A stretch of 64,000 bases of DNA from positions 1-64,000 of the forward strand of contig AP019701.1 of assembly GCA_006738865.1 (NCBI GenBank), written 5' to 3'. A program made the position numbers and the translations under genes. Source of the DNA: Allostella sp. ATCC 35155 (GTDB lineage Bacteria > Pseudomonadota > Alphaproteobacteria > ATCC43930 > Allostellaceae). Of the stretch, positions 20,046-28,788 are shown piece by piece; position 1 is the stretch's first letter; every line of letters starts with the position of its first letter. The notes beneath the pieces are model-generated. The model saw only the letters and a list, made by a program, of their open reading frames with translations. It was not told the DNA's origin and did not search any database.

Positions 20046-20984
20046 ATGCGGGTTCTGACGATCGCGGCGGCGTTGCTGGCCTGTGCGGGCGCCGCACAGG
20101 CGGCCTATCCGGAGCGGCCGGTGAAGCTGATCGTGCCCTGGGCGGCGGGCGGCGATACCGACAACATCTTCCGGCCCTTCGCGCAGGCCCTCCAGAAGCA
20201 TCTCGGCGAGACGGTCGTGATCGCCAATATCGGTGGCGCCTCGGGCACGGTCGGCGCGCGCGAGGCGCGCGGCGCGGCCGCCGACGGCTACACGCTCTTC
20301 GCCGTGCACGACTATATCCACCTGACCTACTTCACGGGCGTCGCGGACGTCGCCTACACGGACTTCAAGCCGATCTGCTCGGTCGCGTCGACGCCGTCCG
20401 TGCTGACCGCCAGCCCCAAGACGAAGTGGCAATCGGTGCCCGAGCTCGTGGCCGACGCCAAGGCGCGGCCGGGCGCGATCAGCGTCGGCGCGACGCTCGG
20501 CTCCACCAGCCACTTCTTCCCGGCCATCTTCGAGAAGGCCGCGGGCATCAAGCTCAAATACGTCTCCTACGACGGGCTGGCGCAGCGCATGAACGCCATT
20601 CTCGGCGGCCATATCGACCTGACCGACGGCAATCTGACCCAGAAGGGCAAGGTGCAGGCCGGACAGCTCCGCTTCCTCGCCATCGCGACCGAGAAGCGCA
20701 GCGCCGAGATCCCGGATGTCCCGACCTTCAAGGAACTTGGGCTCGACGTCGTCTATGCCGTCACGCGCGGGCTGCTCGCGCCGAAGAACACGCCGGACGC
20801 GGTGCTGGCGACGCTCGATGCCGCCTGCGCCAAGGCGGTCGGCGAGGCCGACTTCGTGAAGTCGATGAAGGCGCAGGGCACCGACGTCCGGCATCTCGGC
20901 CGTGCGGCCTATGGCGAGTTCCTGAAGCGCGCCGACGGCGAGAACAAGGCATTGGCGCAGGAACTGGGCCTGCTGCGCCGCTGA
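20046..20984 (+). CDS. tctC: Tripartite tricarboxylate transporter substrate-binding protein (TctC/Bug)
   Basis: This 312-residue periplasmic receptor of the Bug/TctC family captures a carboxylate ligand for the TctAB membrane unit. It has a signal peptide (1 to about 20, ending AQA), the mature start AYPERPVKLIVPWAAGGDTDNI, the family loop IANIGGASGTVGAREA and the second-lobe segments VGATLGSTSHFF and GHIDLTDGNL. ATG 20046 follows GGGGAGGAA. tctB starts 17 bases after the stop, so the order tctC-tctB-tctA is that of a complete transporter. Bug proteins bind varied carboxylates, so citrate should not be assumed. Confidence 0.92.
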   Translation: MRVLTIAAALLACAGAAQAAYPERPVKLIVPWAAGGDTDNIFRPFAQALQKHLGETVVIANIGGASGTVGAREARGAAADGYTLFAVHDYIHLTYFTGVADVAYTDFKPICSVASTPSVLTASPKTKWQSVPELVADAKARPGAISVGATLGSTSHFFPAIFEKAAGIKLKYVSYDGLAQRMNAILGGHIDLTDGNLTQKGKVQAGQLRFLAIATEKRSAEIPDVPTFKELGLDVVYAVTRGLLAPKNTPDAVLATLDAACAKAVGEADFVKSMKAQGTDVRHLGRAAYGEFLKRADGENKALAQELGLLRR

Positions 20985-21001
20985 CGCGGGAGTTTCGGCC
21001 G

Positions 21002-21478
21002 GTGACGATGCGACCGACCCGGGACATGGTGGCCGGGGCGCTGGGGCTCGTCCTCGGTGCCGGGCTCTTCGCGCTCACCTGGGGCCTGCCGCAGTCGCCC
21101 TTCGTGCCGATCGGCCCCGACTTCTATCCACGGATCGTGCTGGCGGCGACCATGCTGCTCGGCGCGATCCTGGTGGTCGGCGAGCTGGCGCACCGGCGCC
21201 GGCCGGCATCTCCGCCGGCCGGCGGCCGGAACTACCGCCTGGTCGCCCTCACCTTCCTCGCCTTCGGGCTCTACATCCTCGCCCTGCCGGGCCTCGGCTT
21301 CCGCATCGCCACCTTTGTCTTCGTCGCGGGCCTGCAGATCCTGCTGGATCCGCCGCGCGGCGCCGGGCGATGGGTGGCCGTGCTGGCGCTCGCCGTCGCG
21401 GCCAGCCTGCCGGTCTTCCTCATCTTCGAACGCTGGCTGTCGATCCTGCTGCCGCGCGGCGCCTGGACCGGGATCTGA
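21002..21478 (+). CDS. tctB: Tripartite tricarboxylate transporter small membrane subunit (TctB)
   Basis: TctB is the small, poorly conserved membrane subunit of the transporter. The 158-residue protein shows four hydrophobic segments (about 8-26, 42-60, 80-98 and 120-140) and the family feature of a first loop with FVPIGPDFYPRIV. GTG 21002 is preferred because GGGAG (20988-20992) lies 9 bases before it; ATG 21008 is in frame and equally plausible by family length. It sits between tctC and tctA, with four bases before the tctA start. Confidence 0.87.
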   Translation: MTMRPTRDMVAGALGLVLGAGLFALTWGLPQSPFVPIGPDFYPRIVLAATMLLGAILVVGELAHRRRPASPPAGGRNYRLVALTFLAFGLYILALPGLGFRIATFVFVAGLQILLDPPRGAGRWVAVLALAVAASLPVFLIFERWLSILLPRGAWTGI

Positions 21479-21482
21479 CGGG

Positions 21483-23006
21483 ATGTTCGATCTCCTCGCC
21501 CAGGGCCTCGGCGATTTCCTGCAACTGAAGTACCTGGTCCCGCTGCTGGTCGGCACGCTGGTCGGGGTCGTCGGTGGCGCGCTGCCCGGCATCACCATCA
21601 CCATGACCGTGATCATGGTGCTGCCCTTCACCTTCGGGCTGGAGCCGCTGCAGGGGCTGGCGGCGATGGTCGGCGTCTATGTCGGCGGCGAATCGGGCGG
21701 GCTGATCACCGCGACGCTGATCGGGATTCCCGGCAAGCCGTCCTCGATCTCGACCACGTTCGACGGCTTCCCGATGAGCCGCAAGGGCGAGCCGGGCCGC
21801 GCCGTCTGGCTCGGCATCTGGTCCTCCTTCTTCGGGGGCCTCCTGGGCGGCGTGTTCCTGATCGCCACCACCGGCTGGCTGGCCCAGATCGCGCTGCAGT
21901 TCGGCCCCTGGGAGTTCTTCGCGCTGTTCATGTTCGCGCTGTCCATGGTCGCCGGGCTGACCGAGGAATCCCTGGCGAAGGGCCTTCTCGCCGGTGCCTT
22001 CGGCCTGATCATCACCACGGTCGGCACCGACCCGATCATGAGCGTGCCGCGCTTCACCCTCGGGACGGACTTCCTCGCCGGCGGCTTCCCCTTCCTGCCG
22101 GTTCTGATCGGCGTCTTCGCCTTCGCCCAGATCATGACGGACATCGAGCGGGCACGCTCGCTCGCCGTCGGCGACGCCGGCGCGGGACAGATCGTCAGCC
22201 TCGCGGTCTCGCAGATGAAGGTGGTGGGCGAGATCCTCGGGCGGCCGTTCCTGCTGCTCTGGTCGACCTTCGTCGGCATCCTGATCGGCGTCCTGCCGGC
22301 CATCGGCGGCAGCGCCGCCAGCGTCATGGCCTACGACCAGGCGAAGAAGCTGTCGCGCCATCCCGAGCGCTTCGGCACCGGAACGCCCGAGGGCATCATC
22401 GCATCGGAGGCCTCGAACAACGCCAATGTCGGCGGCTCGCTGGTCACCATCATGGCCTTCGGCATCCCGGGTGATGCGGTGACGGCGGTGATGCTGGGCG
22501 CCATGACGATCCACGGCATCCAATCGGGCCCGCTCTTCATGAGCCAGGAATCGGCGCTCGCCTACGGCATCTTCGCCGCCTATCTCCTGGCGCACCCGAT
22601 CATGCTGGCGATCATGGCGATCGGCGCGCGCTGGTTCCTGCGCATCGTCACCGTGCCGAAGTCGATGCTGATCCCGGTCGTGCTCGTGCTCTGCGTGGTC
22701 GGCGCCTATGCGCTCAACAACACCATGGCCAGCGTCTGGGTGCTCGCCATCTTCGGCGTCGTCGGCTACGGGCTGGTCAAGCTCGGCTTTCCGCTGGCAC
22801 CGCTGATCCTGGGGCTGATCCTCGGCGACCAGATCGAGGTCAACCTCGTGCGCGCGCTGATGACCGACAGCAACCTCTGGCTCTTCGTCACGCGACCGAT
22901 CTCGGCGCTGCTGCTGGCATTGGCGGTGGGCTCCGTCGTTTTCGCGCTGTGGCAGCGCCGGCGCAGCCGCAGCGTCCGCACCGACGAGCCCGACACGGAC
23001 TTCTGA
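21483..23006 (+). CDS. tctA: Tripartite tricarboxylate transporter large membrane subunit (TctA)
   Basis: TctA is the transport-conducting subunit, with about twelve membrane helices. The 507-residue length is standard. Visible family motifs are GTLVGVVGGALPGIT near the start, the repeat of this motif in the second half (FVGILIGVLPAIGGSAAS), YVGGESGGLITATLIGIPG and its second-half partner EASNNANVGGSLV...GIPGDAV. These twin motifs reflect the internal duplication of the family. The gene follows tctB by four bases and precedes a dehydrogenase gene by 20 bases, so the four genes probably form one operon. Confidence 0.95.
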   Translation: MFDLLAQGLGDFLQLKYLVPLLVGTLVGVVGGALPGITITMTVIMVLPFTFGLEPLQGLAAMVGVYVGGESGGLITATLIGIPGKPSSISTTFDGFPMSRKGEPGRAVWLGIWSSFFGGLLGGVFLIATTGWLAQIALQFGPWEFFALFMFALSMVAGLTEESLAKGLLAGAFGLIITTVGTDPIMSVPRFTLGTDFLAGGFPFLPVLIGVFAFAQIMTDIERARSLAVGDAGAGQIVSLAVSQMKVVGEILGRPFLLLWSTFVGILIGVLPAIGGSAASVMAYDQAKKLSRHPERFGTGTPEGIIASEASNNANVGGSLVTIMAFGIPGDAVTAVMLGAMTIHGIQSGPLFMSQESALAYGIFAAYLLAHPIMLAIMAIGARWFLRIVTVPKSMLIPVVLVLCVVGAYALNNTMASVWVLAIFGVVGYGLVKLGFPLAPLILGLILGDQIEVNLVRALMTDSNLWLFVTRPISALLLALAVGSVVFALWQRRRSRSVRTDEPDTDF

Positions 23007-23026
23007 GGGGACAAGGGAGGAAACAG

Positions 23027-23794
23027 ATGAACCGCTTCGACCTGACGGGCCGCGTCGCCGTGGTGACCGGCGGCAATGGGGGCATCGGCCTCGGCATGGC
23101 CGAGGGCCTGGCGGAGGCCGGGGCGGCCATCGTCGTGGCCGGCCGCAATGCCGACAAGAACGCGGCCGCCGTGAAGGCGATCGAAGGCAAGGGCGCCCGG
23201 GCGATCGCGGTCGTCGTCGACGTCTGCGAGGAGGCCTCGGTCCAGGCGCTGATGGCCGAGGCCGAACGCGCCATGGGCCGCATCGACATCCTCGTCAACA
23301 ACGCCGGGATCAACATCCGCAAGCGGCCCGAACTCTACACGCTGGCGGAATGGTCGCAGGTGATCGAGACCAACCTCACCAGCGCCTTCCTGTGCAGCCA
23401 TGCCGTCTACCCCGCGATGAAGCGGGCGGGCGGCGGCAAGATCATCAATATCGGCTCGATGATGTCGATCTTCGGCGCGGCCTTCACCTCGGCCTATGCG
23501 GCCAGCAAGGGCGGCATCGTCCAGTTCAGCCGCGCGCTGGCGACGGCCTGGGCCGGCGACAACATCCAGGTCAACGCCGTCCTGCCGGGCTGGATCGACA
23601 CCGCGCTGACCCGCCGCGCGCGCGAGGACGTGGCCGGCCTCCACGAGCGGGTCCTGGCCCGCACGCCGGCCGGGCGCTGGGGCACGCCCGAGGACCATGC
23701 CGGGATCGCCGTCTTCCTCGCCAGCCCGGCATCGGACTTCGTCACCGGCACCGCCATCCCGGTCGACGGCGGCTACTCGGTGCAGGGGGTCTAG
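23027..23794 (+). CDS. SDR family oxidoreductase (sugar-acid dehydrogenase type)
   Basis: A 255-residue classical short-chain dehydrogenase. The cofactor motif is TGGNGGIG (14-21), the structural NNAG is at 91-94, and the catalytic residues are Ser144, Tyr157 and Lys161 in YAASK. The C-terminal GTAIPVDGGYSVQG is the normal family end. Overall it resembles gluconate 5-dehydrogenase and 2-deoxy-gluconate 3-dehydrogenase groups, which fits a place behind a carboxylate importer, but the substrate is inference. ATG 23027 follows GGGAGG with 7-base spacing. It ends 4 bases before the convergent FMN reductase gene. Confidence 0.88.
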   Translation: MNRFDLTGRVAVVTGGNGGIGLGMAEGLAEAGAAIVVAGRNADKNAAAVKAIEGKGARAIAVVVDVCEEASVQALMAEAERAMGRIDILVNNAGINIRKRPELYTLAEWSQVIETNLTSAFLCSHAVYPAMKRAGGGKIINIGSMMSIFGAAFTSAYAASKGGIVQFSRALATAWAGDNIQVNAVLPGWIDTALTRRAREDVAGLHERVLARTPAGRWGTPEDHAGIAVFLASPASDFVTGTAIPVDGGYSVQGV

Positions 23795-23798
23795 CGAC

Positions 23799-24365
23799 TC
23801 ACCCCTGTCGGCGGGCGAAGTCGGCCAGGGCGGCGAGCTGCTGGCCGATCAGCCCGCGGGTGGTGGCGTCCGTGAGCGCGCCGGTGGCGGCATCGACGCG
23901 GGTCTGGACCGCGCCCACGGCGATCTCGGGCTTGTTCAGCACCCGGCCGTCGAGGAAGACCATCGCCTGGCGCAGATGGTACTGGCAGCGCATGCCGCCG
24001 AACGGCCCCTGGGAGGCGGTCTGGATCGCAAGCGGCTTGGCGGCGAAGGGCTGGTTCGGCAGGCGCGAGAGCCAGTCGATCGCGTTCTTGAGGGCGCCCG
24101 GGATCGAGTAGTTGTATTCGGGCGTGACGAAGATCAGCGCGTCCGCCGCGCGGATCGCATCGGCCGTGCGCGTGACGATCTCGGGAAAGCCCTCCGCCTG
24201 CAGGTCGGCGTCGTAGTGGGGATAATCGCCGACCGGGTCCAGCAGTCGGACGGTGACGCCCTCGGGCGCCAGCTCCGGCAGGGCGCGGGCGATCATCGCG
24301 TTGAACGAGGCTTTGCGCAGGCTGCCGAGCAGCACGGCGAATTCGAGCGGTCCGTCCTTGGCCAT
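23799..24365 (-). CDS. NADPH-dependent FMN reductase
   Basis: A 188-residue flavodoxin-fold reductase of the NADPH-dependent FMN/azoreductase family. The FMN phosphate loop is LLGSLRKASFN (about 12-22), and TPEYNYSIPGALKNAIDW is the signature around the flavin ring, followed by the ASQGPFGG loop. ATG 24365 is preceded by GGAG about 10 bases upstream; a TTG at 24380 is in frame but unlikely. It is the last gene of the minus-strand ABC importer cluster, 19 bases behind a permease gene. That position suggests that it supplies reduced flavin to, or itself reduces, something related to the imported compound. Confidence 0.88.
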   Translation of the reverse strand: MAKDGPLEFAVLLGSLRKASFNAMIARALPELAPEGVTVRLLDPVGDYPHYDADLQAEGFPEIVTRTADAIRAADALIFVTPEYNYSIPGALKNAIDWLSRLPNQPFAAKPLAIQTASQGPFGGMRCQYHLRQAMVFLDGRVLNKPEIAVGAVQTRVDAATGALTDATTRGLIGQQLAALADFARRQG

Positions 24366-24384
24366 CGATCGGATCTCCAATGGG

Positions 24385-25056
24385 TCAGCGGGATACCAGC
24401 ATCCGGTGCTCGAGGCGGGACAGCAGCCGCACGAACGGCCAGAGCAGTACGAGATAGATGATGGCGGCGAGCACGATCGGCGAGGGGTTGTAGGTCAGCG
24501 ATTGTGCCTGGCGTGCGGCGAACAGCAGCTCCGGCAGCGCGACGACGGAGGCGAGCGAGGTCAGCTTGACCACCTCCAGCGTGTTGCCGACGAGGTCGGG
24601 CAGGACGTTGCGCACCGCCTGGGGCAGCACCACCCACAGCATCGCGCGCGGTGCCGACAGGCCGGTCGAGCGCGCCGCCTCCCACTGACCCCGCGGCACG
24701 CTTTCGATCCCGGCCCGCAGCACTTCGCCGTAGTAGGCCGAATTGTTGAGGAAGAAGCCGATGGCGACGGCCGTGAAGGCGCCGATCTCGATGCCGGCGA
24801 AGGGCAGGCCGGCATAGAGGAAGATCAGCAGGACGAGCGGCGGGAAGGCGCGGAAGAAGTCGACATAGAGGATGAGCGGCCAGCGCACGCGCCGCCGTGG
24901 GCTGCGATAGAGCAACGCCACCGCGAGGCCGCCGGCGATCCCGAGCGGCACCACCAGCAGCACGAGGAGCAGGGTGGTGCCAAGCCCCTGCAGGAGGTAG
25001 GGCAACGCCGCCCGCATGATCTCCAGGTTGAAGAAGGTCTCGACGAAGCCCGGCAT
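24385..25056 (-). CDS. Polar amino acid-type ABC transporter permease (second)
   Basis: A 223-residue inner-membrane permease of the HisM/GlnP family. It has about five membrane helices and the ATPase-coupling loop with the EAA-type motif GQWEAARSTGLSAPRAMLWVVLPQAVR. The YVDFFRAFPPLVLL segment near residue 65 is also a family mark. It lies 7 bases downstream of a paralogous permease gene; the two probably form a heterodimer with the adjacent ATPase. The cognate ligand is unknown. Confidence 0.92.
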   Translation of the reverse strand: MPGFVETFFNLEIMRAALPYLLQGLGTTLLLVLLVVPLGIAGGLAVALLYRSPRRRVRWPLILYVDFFRAFPPLVLLIFLYAGLPFAGIEIGAFTAVAIGFFLNNSAYYGEVLRAGIESVPRGQWEAARSTGLSAPRAMLWVVLPQAVRNVLPDLVGNTLEVVKLTSLASVVALPELLFAARQAQSLTYNPSPIVLAAIIYLVLLWPFVRLLSRLEHRMLVSR

Positions 25057-25063
25057 CGCCCGC

Positions 25064-25744
25064 CTACCGTTTCCAGGCGAAGCGCGTCTCGACCCAGCGA
25101 CCGAAGAGCACGACGGGGAAGAAGAGGACGACGTAGGCGGCTGCCCCCAGCGTCAGCGGCGAGGGATTGAACGAGAAGGAGACGGCGGTCTGCGCCGATG
25201 CCAGGATCTCCGACACCGCGACGACCGAGCCCAGGGCCGTGCCCTTGGTGATGGCGATGGTGCGGTTGGTGAGCGGCGGGATGGTCACCCGGATCGCCTG
25301 CGGCAGGACGACCCAGGTGAGCGTCGCCAGGAACCCGAGGCCGGTCGAGCGCGCCGCCTCCCACTGGCCCTTCGGTACCGACAGGATGCCGCCCCAGAAG
25401 ATCTCCTCGGCGAAGGCGGAGAGCACGAGCGTCAGCGCCAGCCAGGTGGCGACGAAGCCCGACGGGCTCCAGCCGGCGTTCGGCATGGCGAAATAGAGCA
25501 GGACGATGACGACCAGCGGCGGCAGGGCGCGGAAGAGATCGACATGGAGGACGATGAGGGCGCTGAGCGGCCGGAAGCGCAGGCTGCGCAGGAGGGCCAG
25601 GGCCAGCCCGAGCGCGAGGCCGGCGAGGACCACCAGCAGGGCCAGCCAGACGGTCGTCGCGAAGCCGGCCGCGATGTCCGGCAGGTAGCGGGCCATCACG
25701 TCCGTGTCGAGGAACGTCGCGGCGAACCGGTCCCAGGCGTTCAT
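25064..25744 (-). CDS. Polar amino acid-type ABC transporter permease (first)
   Basis: A 226-residue permease, paralogous to the next gene in the operon. It shares LFRALPPLVVIVLL and the coupling loop GQWEAARSTGLGFLATLTWVVLPQAIR. The start is either ATG 25744 or GTG 25753, and neither has a clear ribosome site; ATG is chosen. It follows the ATPase gene by 28 bases. Two paralogous permeases with one ATPase and one binding protein is the normal make-up of the HisJQMP/GlnHPQ class. Confidence 0.92.
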   Translation of the reverse strand: MNAWDRFAATFLDTDVMARYLPDIAAGFATTVWLALLVVLAGLALGLALALLRSLRFRPLSALIVLHVDLFRALPPLVVIVLLYFAMPNAGWSPSGFVATWLALTLVLSAFAEEIFWGGILSVPKGQWEAARSTGLGFLATLTWVVLPQAIRVTIPPLTNRTIAITKGTALGSVVAVSEILASAQTAVSFSFNPSPLTLGAAAYVVLFFPVVLFGRWVETRFAWKR

Positions 25745-25772
25745 GGGGATCACGTGCTGGGGGCGATGCCGG

Positions 25773-26519
<747 letters not shown>

Positions 26520-26524
26520 CGGGA

Positions 26525-27373
26525 TCAGCTGCAGCGCGGCGTGTGCGCCGTCGGGTCGTGGCCGGGCAGGCCGGGGACGCCGAAGCCGGGGAAGACGGTC
26601 CGCTCGGCCGAGTCGGCGGCCGGCGCGACGCCGAACCATTTCTCGGACAGGCGGGCCACCGTGCCGTCGAGCTTCATGCACTCCAGCGTCTCTTCCACCG
26701 CGTTGCGCAGCGCGCCGCTGGCCTTGGGGAAGGGGGCGCCCCAGTGGGCCCGCGTCTCGGTCAGCGCGAGGCCGAGTTCGAGCTGCGGGTTGCGCTTGGC
26801 GGCCCAGGCCAGCACCGTGTTGCCGGCGAGGTTGGCATAGGCGCGGCCGGCGATCACCGCCTGGATGGCGTCGGTGTTGGTGTCGAACGACTGCACCGTG
26901 AAGCCGTACTTCCCGGCGTGGGCGCGGGCCCAGCCGTCATAGGCCGAGCCCTTGTTGACGCTCAGCACCTTGCCCTTCAGCTCCTCCAGCTTCGCCACCT
27001 GCGGGCTGCCCTTGCGGATCAGCAGCTGGTACTGCGTGTAGAGATAGCCCTCGGTGAAGAGCAGGCTCTCGGCCCGCTCCTTGGTCACCGTCACCGGAGC
27101 CGCGAGGAAGTCGTAGCGGCCCGCGTTCATCGCCGGGATGAGGCCGGAGAAGGAGGCGGAGTCGATCTGGATCTCGCGCTTCATGCGGCGCGCGACCTCG
27201 GTGAAGAGATCGACGTTGAAGCCCTCGATGCCGCCGCCGAGCTTGGGCATCGCGTGCGGGGCGAAGGTGCCGTCGACGGCGACCCGCAGGGGCGGCTGCT
27301 GCCCGACGGCGGCTCCCGCAAGACCCCCCGCGAGACCCAGTGTCAGCGCCATGGCGATAGCGATGCGTTTCAT
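26525..27373 (-). CDS. ABC transporter substrate-binding protein (polar amino acid type)
   Basis: A 282-residue periplasmic binding protein of family 3, the receptor of the importer encoded behind it. It has a signal peptide (1 to about 25), the ligand-cleft motif [19 protein letters not shown] near the start of the mature protein, [15 protein letters not shown], and the typical [32 protein letters not shown] end domain. ATG 27373 has GGAG 8 bases upstream. It is the first gene of the importer operon; the DUF1028 gene lies 83 bases further upstream on the same strand. The ligand is not predictable; an amino acid or a related small zwitterion is likely. Confidence 0.93.
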   Translation of the reverse strand: MKRIAIAMALTLGLAGGLAGAAVGQQPPLRVAVDGTFAPHAMPKLGGGIEGFNVDLFTEVARRMKREIQIDSASFSGLIPAMNAGRYDFLAAPVTVTKERAESLLFTEGYLYTQYQLLIRKGSPQVAKLEELKGKVLSVNKGSAYDGWARAHAGKYGFTVQSFDTNTDAIQAVIAGRAYANLAGNTVLAWAAKRNPQLELGLALTETRAHWGAPFPKASGALRNAVEETLECMKLDGTVARLSEKWFGVAPAADSAERTVFPGFGVPGLPGHDPTAHTPRCS

Positions 27374-27456
27374 CGGAAGGCTCCCCGTTCGTTGGCCGCT
27401 TCCATGTGCGCGGCGGCCCGGCGAGGCAAGCGGCATGCCATCCCGGACTCGCGGTC

Positions 27457-28194
27457 TTACTCGCTTCGACGGTGCGAAACTCCTCTGTCGCCGCCGCCCT
27501 CGGCCTCGGCGACGGCGGCCTCGATCAGCGCCCAGTCGGTGATGCCGGCAGGGTTCGCGCGCGACGGGGTGAAGCGACGCATCACCGCATAGCGTCCCTC
27601 GGAGACCTGGTAGAGCCGGCGCAGCTCGACCAGCGGATCGGGATGGTCGTCCACCCGCAGGTCGAGATGGGCATATTCCTCGCCGGAGAAGATCAGGAGG
27701 GCGGCCGACTGGCGCCCGCGCTTGTCGCCGCCCGCCGCCTGCCCCGCCTCCAGCGCGCGCAGCAGCCGATCGGCCAGCGGCAGCGTCCGCCCCGCGCGAT
27801 AGACGCGCATCGTCTCGGCCACCACCTCCGGGCCGGACAGCATGTTGCCGGCAACCGAGACGTCGTCGTCCGTCGCGTGGCCGCACCAGGGAATGCAGTC
27901 GACTCCGGTCCAGGCGGCGGTCGCGCCATGCCGGTCGATCGCATGCACCTGACGATGCTCACGGCCCGTGTCGCCGAGGGTCAGCAGCCGCACGACGTCG
28001 GCCGCCGGCACGCCCTCCCGCAGGAGGGTCAGTCCGCGACGGCCAAAGAAGGGATTGGACAGGGCCTGGGTCGAGAGCGCGCCGACCGCGCTTTCGGCGA
28101 AGGGGCAGCGGGCGCCGACGGCGAACGCCCGGGTGGTGATGGCGACGGCGAAGGCACCGGCCTCGGGGTCGCGGGCGACGATCGACCAAGTCAT
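27457..28194 (-). CDS. DUF1028 protein (putative Ntn-type hydrolase)
   Basis: A 245-residue member of DUF1028, a family with an Ntn-hydrolase-like fold and no settled function, often encoded near peptide or amide-compound transporters. It begins MTWSIVARDPEAGAFAVAI, and family marks are GARCPFAESAVGALSTQALSNP and VSVAGNMLSGPEVV. Many Ntn hydrolases expose the nucleophile by self-cleavage; I cannot identify such a residue with certainty. It lies 83 bases ahead of the ABC binding-protein gene on the same strand and is divergent from rlpA, with 96 bases between starts. A role in processing the imported compound is inference from position. Confidence 0.85.
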   Translation of the reverse strand: MTWSIVARDPEAGAFAVAITTRAFAVGARCPFAESAVGALSTQALSNPFFGRRGLTLLREGVPAADVVRLLTLGDTGREHRQVHAIDRHGATAAWTGVDCIPWCGHATDDDVSVAGNMLSGPEVVAETMRVYRAGRTLPLADRLLRALEAGQAAGGDKRGRQSAALLIFSGEEYAHLDLRVDDHPDPLVELRRLYQVSEGRYAVMRRFTPSRANPAGITDWALIEAAVAEAEGGGDRGVSHRRSE

Positions 28195-28254
28195 GGCGCG
28201 AGCATAACCCGCCGCTCTTCGCGCGCCCAGGCGACACGACGGGTTGGCGCAGAT

Positions 28255-28283
28255 TTGCGCTCGGACGCAATGGGTGGTATCGG
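28255..28283 (+). promoter_or_regulatory. Candidate promoter of rlpA, possibly leaderless
   Basis: TTGCGC (28255-28260) and TATCGG (28278-28283) are 17 bases apart on the plus strand. The -10 ends 7 bases before ATG 28291, so transcription would begin at or next to that ATG. There is no Shine-Dalgarno before it. If correct, this decides the start of rlpA in favour of 28291 over the upstream ATG 28270. Confidence 0.35.
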
Positions 28284-28290
28284 ATTCCCC

Positions 28291-28788
28291 ATGCGCGTGC
28301 CGATTCCCCCCACGGCACTGGCGGCGTTCCTGCTGGCGACCCTGTGGTCCGCTAGCCCGGCATTCGCCTCGGCGAAGACCCAGGTCGCTGCCGTGCCGAG
28401 ACCGAATCTGGAGCGAGCGGTGATCCCGCGGTCGAAGCCGACCCGGATGGATCCGTCCCGCCCCTGCGGCGGAGAACGCCTCCTGCCGTTCCGCCAGTCC
28501 GGCCGGGCCCATTATTACGGGGTCCGCCACCAGGGCCAGAGGACCGCCAACGGCGAGACGTTCGACATGAACGGTCTCACCGCGGCGCACCTCTCGCTGC
28601 CCTTCGGGACCAAGGTCCGGGTGACCAACGTCGCGAACGGCCGGTCGGTGGTGGTGCGGATCAACGACCGCCACGCGCGCCGCACCGTCAAGATCATCGA
28701 CCTCAGCCGCGGCGCCGCCGAGGATCTGGGCTTCCGCCGCAAGGGCGTGACGACGGTGCGGCTGCAGGCGGTCTGCCGGGGGCGTTAG
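28291..28788 (+). CDS. rlpA: RlpA-family septal/lytic transglycosylase-like protein
   Basis: A 165-residue exported protein with a double-psi beta-barrel domain of the RlpA type, which in Pseudomonas cleaves naked glycan strands at the septum. It has a signal peptide (about 1-24, ending AFA), then the RlpA core from about residue 72: GRAHYYGVRHQGQRTANGETFD, LPFGTKVRVTNVANGRSVVVRINDR and a C-terminal IIDLSRGAAEDLGF. It has no SPOR domain and no lipobox Cys, so it is a short, soluble form. The start could also be ATG 28270. Its TAG stop (28786-28788) shares bases with the TAA stop of the convergent hydantoinase gene (28785-28787). Confidence 0.87.
   Translation: MRVPIPPTALAAFLLATLWSASPAFASAKTQVAAVPRPNLERAVIPRSKPTRMDPSRPCGGERLLPFRQSGRAHYYGVRHQGQRTANGETFDMNGLTAAHLSLPFGTKVRVTNVANGRSVVVRINDRHARRTVKIIDLSRGAAEDLGFRRKGVTTVRLQAVCRGR

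Noticed and set aside
27431-27438. GGCATGCC palindrome upstream of the ABC binding-protein gene as an operator
   Set aside because: An 8-bp palindrome of G and C is frequent by chance in this sequence, and no regulator gene is adjacent.
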